A stretch of DNA of 64,000 bases, taken from Winogradskyella epiphytica (GTDB lineage Bacteria > Bacteroidota > Bacteroidia > Flavobacteriales > Flavobacteriaceae). Of the stretch, positions 37,901 to 45,896 are shown piece after piece; position 1 is the first letter of the stretch, and each line of letters opens with the position of its first letter. Below the pieces are notes generated by a model. It saw only the letters and a list, made by a program, of their open reading frames with translations, searched no databases and was not told where the DNA came from. The stretch is from positions 124,001 to 188,000 of the forward strand of contig NZ_QJTD01000001.1 of NCBI RefSeq assembly GCF_003217215.1. Reading direction: 5' to 3'. A program made the translations under genes and the position numbers.

Positions 37901-38550
37901 GAAACTATAAAACGGACATCTATTTTAATTCTAATGCCTCTTTAGGTTTAGATCCTGGATATGATTCTGAGATGTTCGAATCCAACGCTCCAAATTTTGC
38001 TTTGTATTCACAATTAGTAGAAGACAATTCAGGTAAAAATATGGTTGTACAAACCGTTCATTATTCGGATTTACAAGAGGTAACGATTCCGTTAGGGGTT
38101 CATATTGCTCAAGGTGAGCAAGCAACCATTAGCCTACATGAACATTTTGTTCCAGAAGGAACGATGATCACTCTATACGATAACTTGAACAATACCTATA
38201 CTGACTTAATTGAAGGTGACTATACGTTTACGGCATCGTCAACCTTATCTGGTACTGGTCGTTTCTATTTACAAATGTCTCAAGTAGGATTAGGATTAAA
38301 TGATAATATCATGAATGATCTACAAATTTACACGAACGCTCATCCAAAAGCGATTGTAGTAAAAGGTCAGTTAGAAACTCAAACAACGTTTAAATTATAT
38401 GACATCCAAGGTCGTATGGTGAATTCACAGGTTTTAAGTTCAAAATCTAATGAGCACCAGATTGATGTATCACATATTTCTGCTGGTATCTATGTAGTAG
38501 AATTAAACAACACTTCTGGTAGTAGAACTCAAAAAGTTATTATTAAATAA
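34963..38550 (+). CDS. Large secreted protein with T9SS type A sorting domain
   Basis: This 1195-residue protein carries a Sec signal peptide (KKHYILYVLLAFFSLGFSQ) and a C-terminal type IX secretion sorting domain of about 75 residues (IYTNAHPKAIVVKGQLET, FKLYDIQGRMV, HISAGIYVVELN, ending TQKVIIK). It should therefore be secreted or anchored on the cell surface. The interior is beta-rich, with Asn/Thr/Gly/Ser-rich segments, a jelly-roll-like part near 480-650 (FDWNVHG, LQIRLRNRNDVNGYTGFDNF) and no recognisable catalytic motif. It is flanked by long gaps and has its own terminator. Its substrate or role is unknown. Confidence 0.9.
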   Translation: MKKHYILYVLLAFFSLGFSQSPIVTIDRHNIVGPTATGNDPAISSSGFVRGAGVQLAGNPDQNFITNGWQSTSLADAVLGNEYIEWSTTASVSNSINISRIDGKFRATANGPANYQIFYSLDNFATPGIPVSGVETSPNPADVRNFTGLNITSGTGGTITFRLYAWNAPNQFGYFIIAGQNSWAQYGIAKPGLRMRGTIASTVVFSAESNIVASSFDPYDNIDNYTTYPRSTGLTVGSSLKIGEFTIQDGGDDLTDADNASTILTDLDFEITNSSNLKTIAIFDGSTRIAEAAVTSNTVSFSGLSGLEAPDNGSKIFEIRTTFNSAVTDKEQFQLKITKAVANPLLGSVFEAFDAGAAQTPIVGDDNRINVIADRFIFGQQPTDTNQFDIMTPFPTVIAVDVNGNRDYDYNDTIGILANGSNITPNPNNYPITNGLAVLDNITLSNKSSSVKLVVLDPFFVMSTSFSVHGPSLTLAQQDFDGSTPNWPYSTDVTTFDNGWGTDGYYGVIDSNIATPLNHSSFSGNIFGENDINDEGNGTTGFATLTLEPVSISDFTNVRVSFDWNVHGYSNSAGVVQYRLLYDGVAQPWIRIVEGGVPAATTTGTENVTIPDTVNSISLQIRLRNRNDVNGYTGFDNFKLVGAFDGMIYMDDGQTAGWIGGTPDSTTGNENAYVMSGTYIAAMEDPEEEQIKLKNFFIKEGAKTSIPPSQSIIANATVINNGTLELNSTASTFSSLIGNEVIGEVIYNRHVNQFADSGSSSGHNDLVSAPVTSPNQTFAVLRATNSNIPSGTIQGVPSFLFGPFDQNTNEYINYTATNDPDVVEAGIGYRTASTAPTGSPFKFVGNVITGSLSVPITVGSSTKFNLIGNPYPSYINMGAFIDANLGEFSPTSAGIYAYTGDVEDPTLGFKVYNKAFTDANPEALVAPGQGFFVNSKVGGGTINFTPEMRSAGTSGDFIVGRSAESTESANLTLALSSNDRNYKTDIYFNSNASLGLDPGYDSEMFESNAPNFALYSQLVEDNSGKNMVVQTVHYSDLQEVTIPLGVHIAQGEQATISLHEHFVPEGTMITLYDNLNNTYTDLIEGDYTFTASSTLSGTGRFYLQMSQVGLGLNDNIMNDLQIYTNAHPKAIVVKGQLETQTTFKLYDIQGRMVNSQVLSSKSNEHQIDVSHISAGIYVVELNNTSGSRTQKVIIK

Positions 38551-38575
38551 TTTGAGAATACTTTTATATTTATCA

Positions 38576-38606
38576 AAAGCGCACTTTTTCAAAGTGCGCT
38601 TTTTTT
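38576..38606 (+). terminator. Intrinsic terminator of the T9SS substrate gene
   Basis: AAAGCGCACTTT pairs perfectly with AAAGTGCGCTTT over a three-base loop, followed by more T. It begins 25 bp after the stop codon. Confidence 0.93.
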
Positions 38607-39171
38607 ATACCATAACATCAAGTAAGGCTTACAATATTTAACTGAATGAATACCCCTAATAAAACTCCTTAGTAAAACTCAAAGACTATATTTCCAACAA
38701 GGCAAAATGCTCTACCACTCAAGTCTTATTGATCATAATAAAATAAGGATCATCCCTTTATCATTAGTGACCAAGAGCCTGCTCCTTAACCATAAGCTTT
38801 CATAGACAACCTATCATTCCACTCCCACATCGTTGATAGCTTACACTTAAAGAATTCTTATATACTATTCTAATAACATTTGTATTATTTATCTTGTTAA
38901 AACTAAAACCTTTCATACTCCTGCGAATTTTAAGTGATAATACAATTAGTTTATAAAAATTATATCTATTGAAATTCTCTTTTCAATAAAAATCTATTAT
39001 ATTGTACCCTAATTCATACAGATATAAGGATTTATATGCTTAATTTTCTTATATTTGCAAGTTGAAAAAAGTATATAATATCATATTATTTTAAATATGT
39101 AGATTTAATCAAGATTAAGTTGTGCTTAGGCAGTACACTTAAACTAAAAACTCTACTGTTTATAGATTAAC
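38607..39171. other. AT-rich leader region before the peptide cassette
   Basis: About 565 bp without a convincing gene. AT content rises towards 39.0-39.1 kb. A TATATTTG word at 39050-39057 could be a second -7 box but has no -33 TTG at normal spacing. Confidence 0.45.
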
Positions 39172-39203
39172 TTGAGGGTATACGTTTTCTTATTATATAT
39201 TTG
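39172..39203 (+). promoter_or_regulatory. Candidate Bacteroidota promoter of the peptide/kinase cassette
   Basis: TTG at 39172-39174 is followed after 21 bases by TATATTTG at 39196-39203, matching the -33 TTG / -7 TAnnTTTG pattern. It would give a start near 39210 and a 5' UTR of about 40 bases before the ATG at 39249. Confidence 0.5.
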
Positions 39204-39248
39204 AATTTTAGCTATACAATTAAATAACATAATTTAGGGCAACAGCCA

Positions 39249-39412
39249 TGAAGAAAGACAATAACTCAGATAAAATCACTCGTCAAGACGCCATAAAAAA
39301 AATGGGGAAATATGCGGCCATTACCGCTCTAGGAACTTTTGTGATTTTAAATCCTCTTAAAGCTCAACAGTTTTCAGTGCCACAAGATCCTGGCGGTAAC
39401 CCATTCGATTAA
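39249..39412 (+). pseudogene. Small signal-like peptide gene, frame broken at an A7 run
   Basis: From ATG 39249 the frame reads MKKDNNSDKITRQDAIKK, then hits a run of seven A (39296-39302), passes into WGNMRPLPL and stops at 39332. The next frame from 39302 reads MGKYAAITALGTFVILNPLK then AQQFSVPQDPGGNPFD and stops at 39412. One extra A would join them into a 54-residue peptide: basic N-terminus, hydrophobic segment, a signal-peptidase-like KAQ site and a short QFSVPQDPGGNPFD tail. It lies 15 bp before the kinase gene. The join is an inference from how well the halves fit; slippage, pseudogene or sequence error are all possible. Confidence 0.65.
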
Positions 39413-39427
39413 TTTTTATAATTAATT

Positions 39428-40564
39428 TTGAATCATAATTTAGCACCTGCTTTTCAGAAGTATTTTGGTGACTATTGGGTGATGTGGTACGCCATATCCA
39501 ATAGTTACTCTATTATTACACCTGAATTTAAGGTGCTTTTAGATGCCTATATTAAGTCTAAATCATTATCAGAGTTCTCTAAGACTTTATCAGACGACCT
39601 TAGCGCTTCAGAATATACCCACATCTCTGAAACGTTATTAAATTATCTCCAGGCTAGCAATTCAGTCAATGCCTCACCTCCAGTTGATACTATCAAAATC
39701 GACCATTCTCAAAGGCGAATTTCAAAGCAATATACTTTTGAGGAAAAGACCATTGAAGTCTATTATAGTTCGGAATTAGTCCAAAAAATAGTACATCCAC
39801 AAATAGCGCAGTACTATTCTAATACGGAGGCTTTGATTCATACCACTATAGATACCTATCTTAAAAATGATGTACTACATCTTTTCATAGACGACGAATT
39901 GATTACCAAAGTCCCCAAAAGAGACTATCATTATATTCAAGGTAAGTTTATCATGCATTTGTTCTGCATTTTACATGATAAACGAGAAAAAGATTGGTTA
40001 GGCACCTTACACGGTTCTACCCTAACAGACGGCAAAAATGCTTTACTTTTTGCAGGACAATCAGGCAAAGGAAAGAGCACTTTATGCGCCTTATTAACAG
40101 CCCACGGCTTTGATTTATTGGCGGATGATGTGTCTCCTATACTATCTGAAGACCAGCATATTTATTACAATCCAGCAGCCATCTCCATTAAATCTGGCGC
40201 TTTCGAATTGTTAAAAACCGAAGTTCCTAACTTTGAAGAATTGCCAGTCATCAGTTTCACACGAAGTAAAGGGGATTTAAAGTACCTCCCTTGTAAAAAG
40301 CCCAAGAGAAATCATTATCCCTGTCGCGCCATTATATTAGTCAATTATAAAGCCAAAGCAGAAACCACCTTAGAACGCATTTCCATTAAACAAGTTCTTG
40401 AAACGATTATTGAAGATTCATGGTTGTCACCCACCCCTAAACATGCCCAACAGTTTTTAGATTGGCTAGAAACCTTAGATCTGTATCAATTGACGTATAG
40501 CGATACGGCAAGTGTGCACTCGGAAGTGACCAAGCTATTTCAGCACTATCACCTTGGTCTATAA
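39428..40564 (+). CDS. HprK-like serine kinase-fold protein
   Basis: This 378-residue cytosolic protein has a C-terminal HPr kinase/phosphorylase-like domain. The P-loop is FAGQSGKGKSTLCALL (GKGKS at 213-217), followed by LLADDVSPIL (231-240), the paired-Asp catalytic motif of HprK. The N-terminal 190 residues are unassigned. A relative, PadeK of paeninodin-type lasso clusters, phosphorylates a Ser of its peptide. The start shown is TTG 39428, directly downstream of the peptide gene; no earlier ATG exists in the frame and the next ATG (39482) would drop 18 residues. It is followed after 30 bp by a nucleotidyltransferase gene. Confidence 0.85.
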   Translation: MNHNLAPAFQKYFGDYWVMWYAISNSYSIITPEFKVLLDAYIKSKSLSEFSKTLSDDLSASEYTHISETLLNYLQASNSVNASPPVDTIKIDHSQRRISKQYTFEEKTIEVYYSSELVQKIVHPQIAQYYSNTEALIHTTIDTYLKNDVLHLFIDDELITKVPKRDYHYIQGKFIMHLFCILHDKREKDWLGTLHGSTLTDGKNALLFAGQSGKGKSTLCALLTAHGFDLLADDVSPILSEDQHIYYNPAAISIKSGAFELLKTEVPNFEELPVISFTRSKGDLKYLPCKKPKRNHYPCRAIILVNYKAKAETTLERISIKQVLETIIEDSWLSPTPKHAQQFLDWLETLDLYQLTYSDTASVHSEVTKLFQHYHLGL

Positions 40565-40594
40565 AAGTGTATATTCGACTTTTATTTTATTTCT

Positions 40595-41659
40595 ATGGAA
40601 AACTATGCTATAACATACCGATATATAGCTGATATTTTAAGTTTTGAAACAGCTCATGATGAGCTGAAAGCCACATTAAGTGACCCTGCTTTTGATTGGG
40701 ATGCTATAGTCATTCATGGAAGTAGGCATTTAGTATTACCAGCTCTCTATTGTAGATTAAAGTCTAAAAAACTTCTTCACCTTCTACCACCCGACCTGAT
40801 CGTTTATTTAGAAGAAATTACCGCATTAAATAGAACTAGGAATACGACTATAATAAATGAAATACATCAACTCGTTGATTTGTTTGATAAACATGAGATC
40901 GATTATATTTTTTTAAAAGGTGCTGCGCTATTAGTGTTCGGATGTTTCGAAGATATTGCAGAGCGCATGGTAGGTGATATTGATCTTTTAATTCCAAAGG
41001 AGCAAATTTCTATAGCCCACCACTTACTTTGCAATAATGGTTATTACCCCAATGAACAGACCTTAGAAGATGAATATTTTGACACTAGACACCTTCCGAG
41101 GCTTAAATCGAACCAGTTTATTGCTGCCGTAGAATTGCACAGCAAACTATTTGATTTATACAACTTTGAGCCCTTATTACCGAAATCTATTTTTAAAGAG
41201 AAAATAATTGTACAAAATATAAATATTCCCTCCCATCAACATTTACTAATGCACAATATACTTAGTTTTCAAATTAACGATGATGGGACTTGGTATAATA
41301 GTATAAGTTTTAGAGCAGCTTACGACACCATAATACTACAGCGTAACTATCTGGATTCAACATATTGGTACAAGGACAAATATTTTAAAAGCTATTTTAG
41401 TAATACGAGTATCTTCTTTAAAGATATCACTAAAAAAACTCAAATCGAGCCCAATATATTTTCGAAGTTTTATATATTCACACTTAAACATCCTAGGTTT
41501 AACAAATTTTGGTTTAGAATTTTAAAAATTCTTAATTACATACCAACAATAATATCTAGAACTTTACTATTTATGTCCAATAAAAGTTATAGAATGGCTT
41601 CATTTCAAAGGAGAAAACAGCTTTATAACCGCATTAAATCTATTTTAAAAAATTTGTAA
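40595..41659 (+). CDS. Nucleotidyltransferase-fold protein (PF14907-like)
   Basis: This 354-residue protein has a nucleotidyltransferase core: YIFLKGAALLVFG (104-116) then ERMVGDIDLLIPKE (123-136), with Asp128 and Asp130 as the metal-binding pair. The N-terminal helical part (WDAIVIHGSRHLVLPALYCR) and the H-x-L-x-x-H-x-L-like SHQHLLMHNILSFQI are typical of the uncharacterised NTase family seen beside HprK-like kinases in peptide-modification clusters. The protein would transfer a nucleotide to an unknown target. It directly follows the kinase gene on the same strand, which supports joint function. Confidence 0.83.
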   Translation: MENYAITYRYIADILSFETAHDELKATLSDPAFDWDAIVIHGSRHLVLPALYCRLKSKKLLHLLPPDLIVYLEEITALNRTRNTTIINEIHQLVDLFDKHEIDYIFLKGAALLVFGCFEDIAERMVGDIDLLIPKEQISIAHHLLCNNGYYPNEQTLEDEYFDTRHLPRLKSNQFIAAVELHSKLFDLYNFEPLLPKSIFKEKIIVQNINIPSHQHLLMHNILSFQINDDGTWYNSISFRAAYDTIILQRNYLDSTYWYKDKYFKSYFSNTSIFFKDITKKTQIEPNIFSKFYIFTLKHPRFNKFWFRILKILNYIPTIISRTLLFMSNKSYRMASFQRRKQLYNRIKSILKNL

Positions 41660-41746
41660 GGATTTATCATTATTTATTTCATAACTTTGTGACTTAATTT
41701 GTTTTATAACCTTTAAAGTTTACCTTTGGTGAAAAATTATTTTAGT

Positions 41747-42340
41747 ATGAAAAAAATATTTTTAATAATCTTATTAGTTGCATTTAGTTTGTCTTCTTTT
41801 GCTCAAAGGCATCAGGATCAATGGTTTTTTAGTATAGGAGTCAATGCGATTAATGATGTAGGAACTAAAAACCCATATAAAAACTCTAGTGATTGGGCCT
41901 TCAAATTTCCGCTTTCAGCTGCTGTAGAATTTAATTGGGCAGAAAATATTGCAATAGAACAATCATTAACTTTTAACGGATTTAATAAAGGTGATTTTTT
42001 AGACCCATATCCCAATGCAGCAAGAGATTATAATTATATCTCATTAGACACACATTTGAAGTATTATTTTGGCGACCTCCTTTTAGGAAAAGCGCCTAGC
42101 AGAAATGCGGAATGGTTTGATATTTATGTGAACGGAGGTCTAGGTTTTAGCCATATCGATGAAACCAATATCTCTGCAAACGTAGGTGGCGGCGTATTAT
42201 TTTGGCTAAATCGTGAAAAAAGCTTTGGTATAAGATTACAAACTATAGCCAAATTTGCACTTAACCATTCAGATAGCGATATGGTTAATATTGACAATAA
42301 CCATTTTCAGCATCATATACAATTCGTATTTAAATTATAA
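41747..42340 (+). CDS. Small outer-membrane beta-barrel protein
   Basis: I chose ATG 41747, giving MKKIFLIILLVAFSLSSFAQ, a clean signal peptide; an in-frame ATG seven codons earlier only adds residues ahead of it. The mature part of about 178 residues alternates hydrophobic and polar residues with aromatic strand ends (WFFSIGVNAINDVG, WAENIAIEQSLTFNGF, YNYISLDTHLKYYFG, and the final FQHHIQFVFKL), as in OmpA/OmpW-like eight-stranded barrels. It ends in Leu after Phe-Lys, a barrel-type C-terminus. It lies 87 bp after the nucleotidyltransferase gene and may or may not belong to that cassette. Function is not known. Confidence 0.85.
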   Translation: MKKIFLIILLVAFSLSSFAQRHQDQWFFSIGVNAINDVGTKNPYKNSSDWAFKFPLSAAVEFNWAENIAIEQSLTFNGFNKGDFLDPYPNAARDYNYISLDTHLKYYFGDLLLGKAPSRNAEWFDIYVNGGLGFSHIDETNISANVGGGVLFWLNREKSFGIRLQTIAKFALNHSDSDMVNIDNNHFQHHIQFVFKL

Positions 42341-42360
42341 TCTAGTTTAAATCATAGTAT

Positions 42361-42394
42361 AAAAAAGGCTCACATGTTCATGTGAGCCTTTTTT
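42361..42394. terminator. Bidirectional terminator between the barrel gene and the UDP-xylose synthase gene
   Basis: AAAAAAGGCTCACATG (42361-42376) pairs perfectly with CATGTGAGCCTTTTTT (42379-42394). A/T runs on both sides let it act for both convergent genes. Confidence 0.93.
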
Positions 42395-42414
42395 ATATCA
42401 CCTAAGCTAATTAC

Positions 42415-43359
42415 TTAATTCTTTTTAAGTAAATCATCAAAATAATTAATCGTTTGTTTTAATCCTTCTCTTAATTGAATTTTAGGTTCCCAACCTCCTA
42501 ATTCTTTTTTAGCCAAGCTAATATCAGGTTGACGTTGTAAGGGATCGTCCTGAGGTAAGGGCATAAAGGTGATTTTAGAGGAAGATCCTGTTAAATCAAT
42601 CACTTCCTGGGCGAGTTCTAACATGGTAAACTCAATAGGGTTTCCTATATTCACCGGGCCTGTAAAGCCATCTCTGGTATTCATCATGCGATGCATTCCT
42701 TCAATAAGATCATCTACATATTGAAAGCTCCTGGTTTGTGTCCCTTCTCCAAATACCGTGATATCCTTTCCACTTAGTGCTTGCATAATAAAATTAGAGA
42801 CCACACGACCATCTTGAGGATGCATACGCGGTCCGTAGGTATTGAAAATACGGATGATTTTAATATTTACTTGGTTCTTATTATGGTAATCCATAAACAG
42901 CGTTTCAGCACAACGTTTGCCTTCATCATAGCAGGAACGTAAACCAATAGGATTCACATTTCCCCAATAGCTTTCTGGCTGTGGGTGGACGGTGGGATCG
43001 CCATAGACTTCGCTAGTAGAGGCCTGTAGAATTTTTGCATCTACACGTTTCGCCAATCCTAACATATTAATAGCACCCATTACCGAGGTTTTAATCGTTT
43101 TTATAGGATTGTACTGGTAGTGGATTGGTGAGGCTGGACAAGCCAAATTATAGATTTCATCGACCTCCGCCATATACGGATTGGTGATATCATGGCGTAC
43201 TAATTCAAAATAATGGTGATCCATTAAATGTTCTATATTGCCCTTAGACCCCGTAAAATAATTATCTAAACAAATCACCTCGTGACCTTCATTTAATAAT
43301 CGTTCACATAAATGCGAACCTACAAATCCAGCACCACCAGTAACTAAAATTCTTATCAT
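42415..43359 (-). CDS. uxs: UDP-glucuronate decarboxylase (UDP-xylose synthase)
   Basis: This extended SDR enzyme converts UDP-glucuronate to UDP-xylose with tightly bound NAD. The 314 residues show [51 protein letters not shown], the catalytic STSEVYGDP and Y-x3-K ([11 protein letters not shown]), and [20 protein letters not shown], all signatures of the UXS branch rather than of epimerases. It is a single gene on the minus strand, convergent with the barrel gene. UDP-xylose may serve surface glycans, although no xylosyltransferase is identified here. Confidence 0.94.
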   Translation of the reverse strand: MIRILVTGGAGFVGSHLCERLLNEGHEVICLDNYFTGSKGNIEHLMDHHYFELVRHDITNPYMAEVDEIYNLACPASPIHYQYNPIKTIKTSVMGAINMLGLAKRVDAKILQASTSEVYGDPTVHPQPESYWGNVNPIGLRSCYDEGKRCAETLFMDYHNKNQVNIKIIRIFNTYGPRMHPQDGRVVSNFIMQALSGKDITVFGEGTQTRSFQYVDDLIEGMHRMMNTRDGFTGPVNIGNPIEFTMLELAQEVIDLTGSSSKITFMPLPQDDPLQRQPDISLAKKELGGWEPKIQLREGLKQTINYFDDLLKKN

Positions 43360-43555
43360 CTAGTATATCTTTTAAAAGTTTAAAAATAAGACATATTTTA
43401 TAAGTGTCTTTGCTCTTACTCACATTAAATTGAGTATGGACGCTATGAGTATTGTGTTTTTAAAGTTATCCACACCGAATTATTAAACCCAAAGCTGCTC
43501 CAATTTTAAAACAAAACTATTATATTAACCTCCAATTTAAAACTCATTCGAACTA

Positions 43556-44878
43556 ATGACTACAGGTACAAAACCACAAAATAACCTTGTTCCCATATTA
43601 ATAATTGCTGGTCTCTTCTTTATTTTTGGTTTCGTGACCTGGATTAATGGGGCCTTAATTCCCTTTATGAAAACCATTAATGAGCTTACGGATGCACAAT
43701 CCTACTTAGTAGCCTCTGCCTCCTATATCTCCTTTGTGGTAATGGCACTGCCAGCCTCTTATATTTTGAGTAAAATAGGCTATCGCAAAGGTATGTCGCT
43801 CGGTTTATTTATCATGGCTATCGGTGCTTTACTATTTATTCCCGCGGCTGAAGCGCGAACTTATTGGGTATTTCTTACTGGAATTTTTATTCAAGGTATT
43901 GGAATGACTTTGTTGCAGACTGCCTCCAACCCATATATCACTATCTTAGGTCCTATTGAAAGTGGGGCGAAACGTATCGCCATCATGGGAATTGCCAATA
44001 AAACCGCTGGTGCCTTAGGATCTCTAATTTTTGGAGCTATCCTTCTTTCTGGAATTGATGCGGTGCAAGAGCAATTGGCCAGAGCTTCTGACGACGAAAA
44101 AACAATACTTTTAGATACCATGGCCGATTCTGTATTTATGCCCTATATCATCATGGCCTCGGTTTTAGCTATTTTAGGAATTCTCATTCGAAAAGCACCT
44201 CTTCCACATGTTGAACCTGTTGAATCGGAAGATGATATCCATGGCGACACCTCGAAAAAGACCATATTTCAATTTCCGCATTTATGGTTAGGCGTGTTAG
44301 CCTTATTCGTTTATGTAGGCGCTGAAGTGATTGCCGGAGATACTATTATTTCTTACGGTATTTCCCTTGGCATGCCCGGAACAGATGCGAAATTCTTTAC
44401 CACTTATACTTTAATGGCTATGGTAGGCACCTATGCTTTAGGCGTCTTTTTAATTCCGAAGTACGTCAATCAAAAAACCGCACTGATTGTTAGTGCAATT
44501 TTAGGTATGGTGTTTAGTATATTGATTTTATCCACCTCTGGAATTACATCGGTTTTATTTGTAGCGGCTTTAGGAATTGCAAACGCCTTAGTTTGGCCTG
44601 CGATTTGGCCTTTAACCTTAGACGGACTTGGTAAACATACCAAAACAGCTTCTGCCCTACTCATCATGGCTATTGCTGGTGGTGCCATTATTCCACCGCT
44701 CTACGGAAGAATTGTGGACAGTACCAAGTTAGAATTGATGAGCTCAGGAATGGATTCATCAGAGGCTTTAGCCATAGCCTCGACGGAAAGTTATTGGATT
44801 TTAATTCCCTGTTATGCAATGATTTTATTTTTTGCCGTTTGGGGCCATAAAATCAAATCGAAGCCGACCAAAGACTAA
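43556..44878 (+). CDS. Sugar MFS transporter (FucP/GluP/NagP type)
   Basis: This 440-residue inner-membrane permease has 12 predicted helices of the FHS (fucose-galactose-glucose-H+ symporter) family. Motifs include FFIFGFVTWINGALIPFMK, YILSKIGYRKGM, GIGMTLLQTASNPYITILGP and the C-terminal half starting LWLGVLALFVYVGAEVIAGD. Its position upstream of an oxidoreductase and nagB suggests N-acetylglucosamine or another amino sugar as substrate, as in NagP, but glucose or galactose are equally possible by sequence. It begins a plus-strand three-gene group. Confidence 0.92.
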   Translation: MTTGTKPQNNLVPILIIAGLFFIFGFVTWINGALIPFMKTINELTDAQSYLVASASYISFVVMALPASYILSKIGYRKGMSLGLFIMAIGALLFIPAAEARTYWVFLTGIFIQGIGMTLLQTASNPYITILGPIESGAKRIAIMGIANKTAGALGSLIFGAILLSGIDAVQEQLARASDDEKTILLDTMADSVFMPYIIMASVLAILGILIRKAPLPHVEPVESEDDIHGDTSKKTIFQFPHLWLGVLALFVYVGAEVIAGDTIISYGISLGMPGTDAKFFTTYTLMAMVGTYALGVFLIPKYVNQKTALIVSAILGMVFSILILSTSGITSVLFVAALGIANALVWPAIWPLTLDGLGKHTKTASALLIMAIAGGAIIPPLYGRIVDSTKLELMSSGMDSSEALAIASTESYWILIPCYAMILFFAVWGHKIKSKPTKD

Positions 44879-44909
44879 TAATTTAATCGCATATTTCAGA
44901 ATCACCATT

Positions 44910-45875
44910 ATGAAAACATACCGATGGGGCATTATTGGCTGCGGGAGCGTGACGGAAATTAAAAGTGGACCCGCCTATCAGCAGACGGAAGGTTTTGAGC
45001 TTCATGCTGTGATGCGTCGGAATTATGAAAAGGCTCAAGATTACGCTAAAAGACATCAGGTCCCTAAAGTCCATAAAACTGCTGAGGAACTGATTAATGA
45101 TCCCTACATTGATGCCATCTATATCGCTACTCCTCCTGACTCGCATGAATTTTACGCCTTAAAAGTGGCTGAAGCCCAAAAAATATGTTGTATTGAAAAG
45201 CCCATGGCTCCAAGCTACGAGGCTTGTATACGAATCAATACCGCCTTCCAAAAAAAAAACCTTCCTCTATTCGTTGCCTATTACAGACGATCGCTACCAC
45301 GCTTTCAAAAAGTGAAATCATGGATTGAGGAGGACAAAATTGGAGAAATCAGACATATCCGTTGGCATTTTAGTAAACCTGCTAATCCAATGGACTTGTC
45401 TCAACACTATAATTGGCGTACCGATGCGCGTATTGCCCTTGGAGGCTATTTTGACGACCTGGCATCGCATGGATTAGATTTGTTTAGCTATCTATTAGGT
45501 GATATTATTAAGGCCAATGGCCTAGCTATAAATCAGCAAGGCTTATATTCTGCCAAAGATGCTATTACAGGTTATTGGCTTCATGAATCGGGCATCACAG
45601 GCTCGGGAAGTTGGAATTTTGGAACGGAAAAACGAGAAGATGAGGTTGAAATTTTTGGTAGTCAAGGAAAAATAAAATTTTCTATCTTTGCCAACCAACC
45701 TATCTTACTGAACCACAGTGGTAATAGTGAAAGTGTGATTATTGAAAATCCAAAACATATTCAATTATACCATGTTGAAAATATTAAAAAACATCTGCAA
45801 CATGTGAGCTTACACCCTTCAACAGGTGACACCGCAGCGCATACAAGTTGGGTGATGGAGCAGATATTAACATAA
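44910..45875 (+). CDS. Gfo/Idh/MocA-family oxidoreductase
   Basis: This NAD(P)-dependent oxidoreductase acts on sugars or their derivatives. I chose ATG 44910, giving MKTYRWGIIGCGSVTEIKSG, with the Rossmann fingerprint at the very N-terminus; the longer frame overlaps the MFS gene and adds unrelated residues. It has CIEKPMAPSYEACIRI, the E-K-P motif with the catalytic lysine, and GGYFDDLASHGLDLFSYLLG, the usual active-site D-x-x-x-H. The 321 residues fit the family. It follows the transporter by 31 bp, so it likely works on the imported sugar. Its substrate is unknown. Confidence 0.92.
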   Translation: MKTYRWGIIGCGSVTEIKSGPAYQQTEGFELHAVMRRNYEKAQDYAKRHQVPKVHKTAEELINDPYIDAIYIATPPDSHEFYALKVAEAQKICCIEKPMAPSYEACIRINTAFQKKNLPLFVAYYRRSLPRFQKVKSWIEEDKIGEIRHIRWHFSKPANPMDLSQHYNWRTDARIALGGYFDDLASHGLDLFSYLLGDIIKANGLAINQQGLYSAKDAITGYWLHESGITGSGSWNFGTEKREDEVEIFGSQGKIKFSIFANQPILLNHSGNSESVIIENPKHIQLYHVENIKKHLQHVSLHPSTGDTAAHTSWVMEQILT

Positions 45876-45896
45876 AACGTGTTTAAAGTTTCAAAT

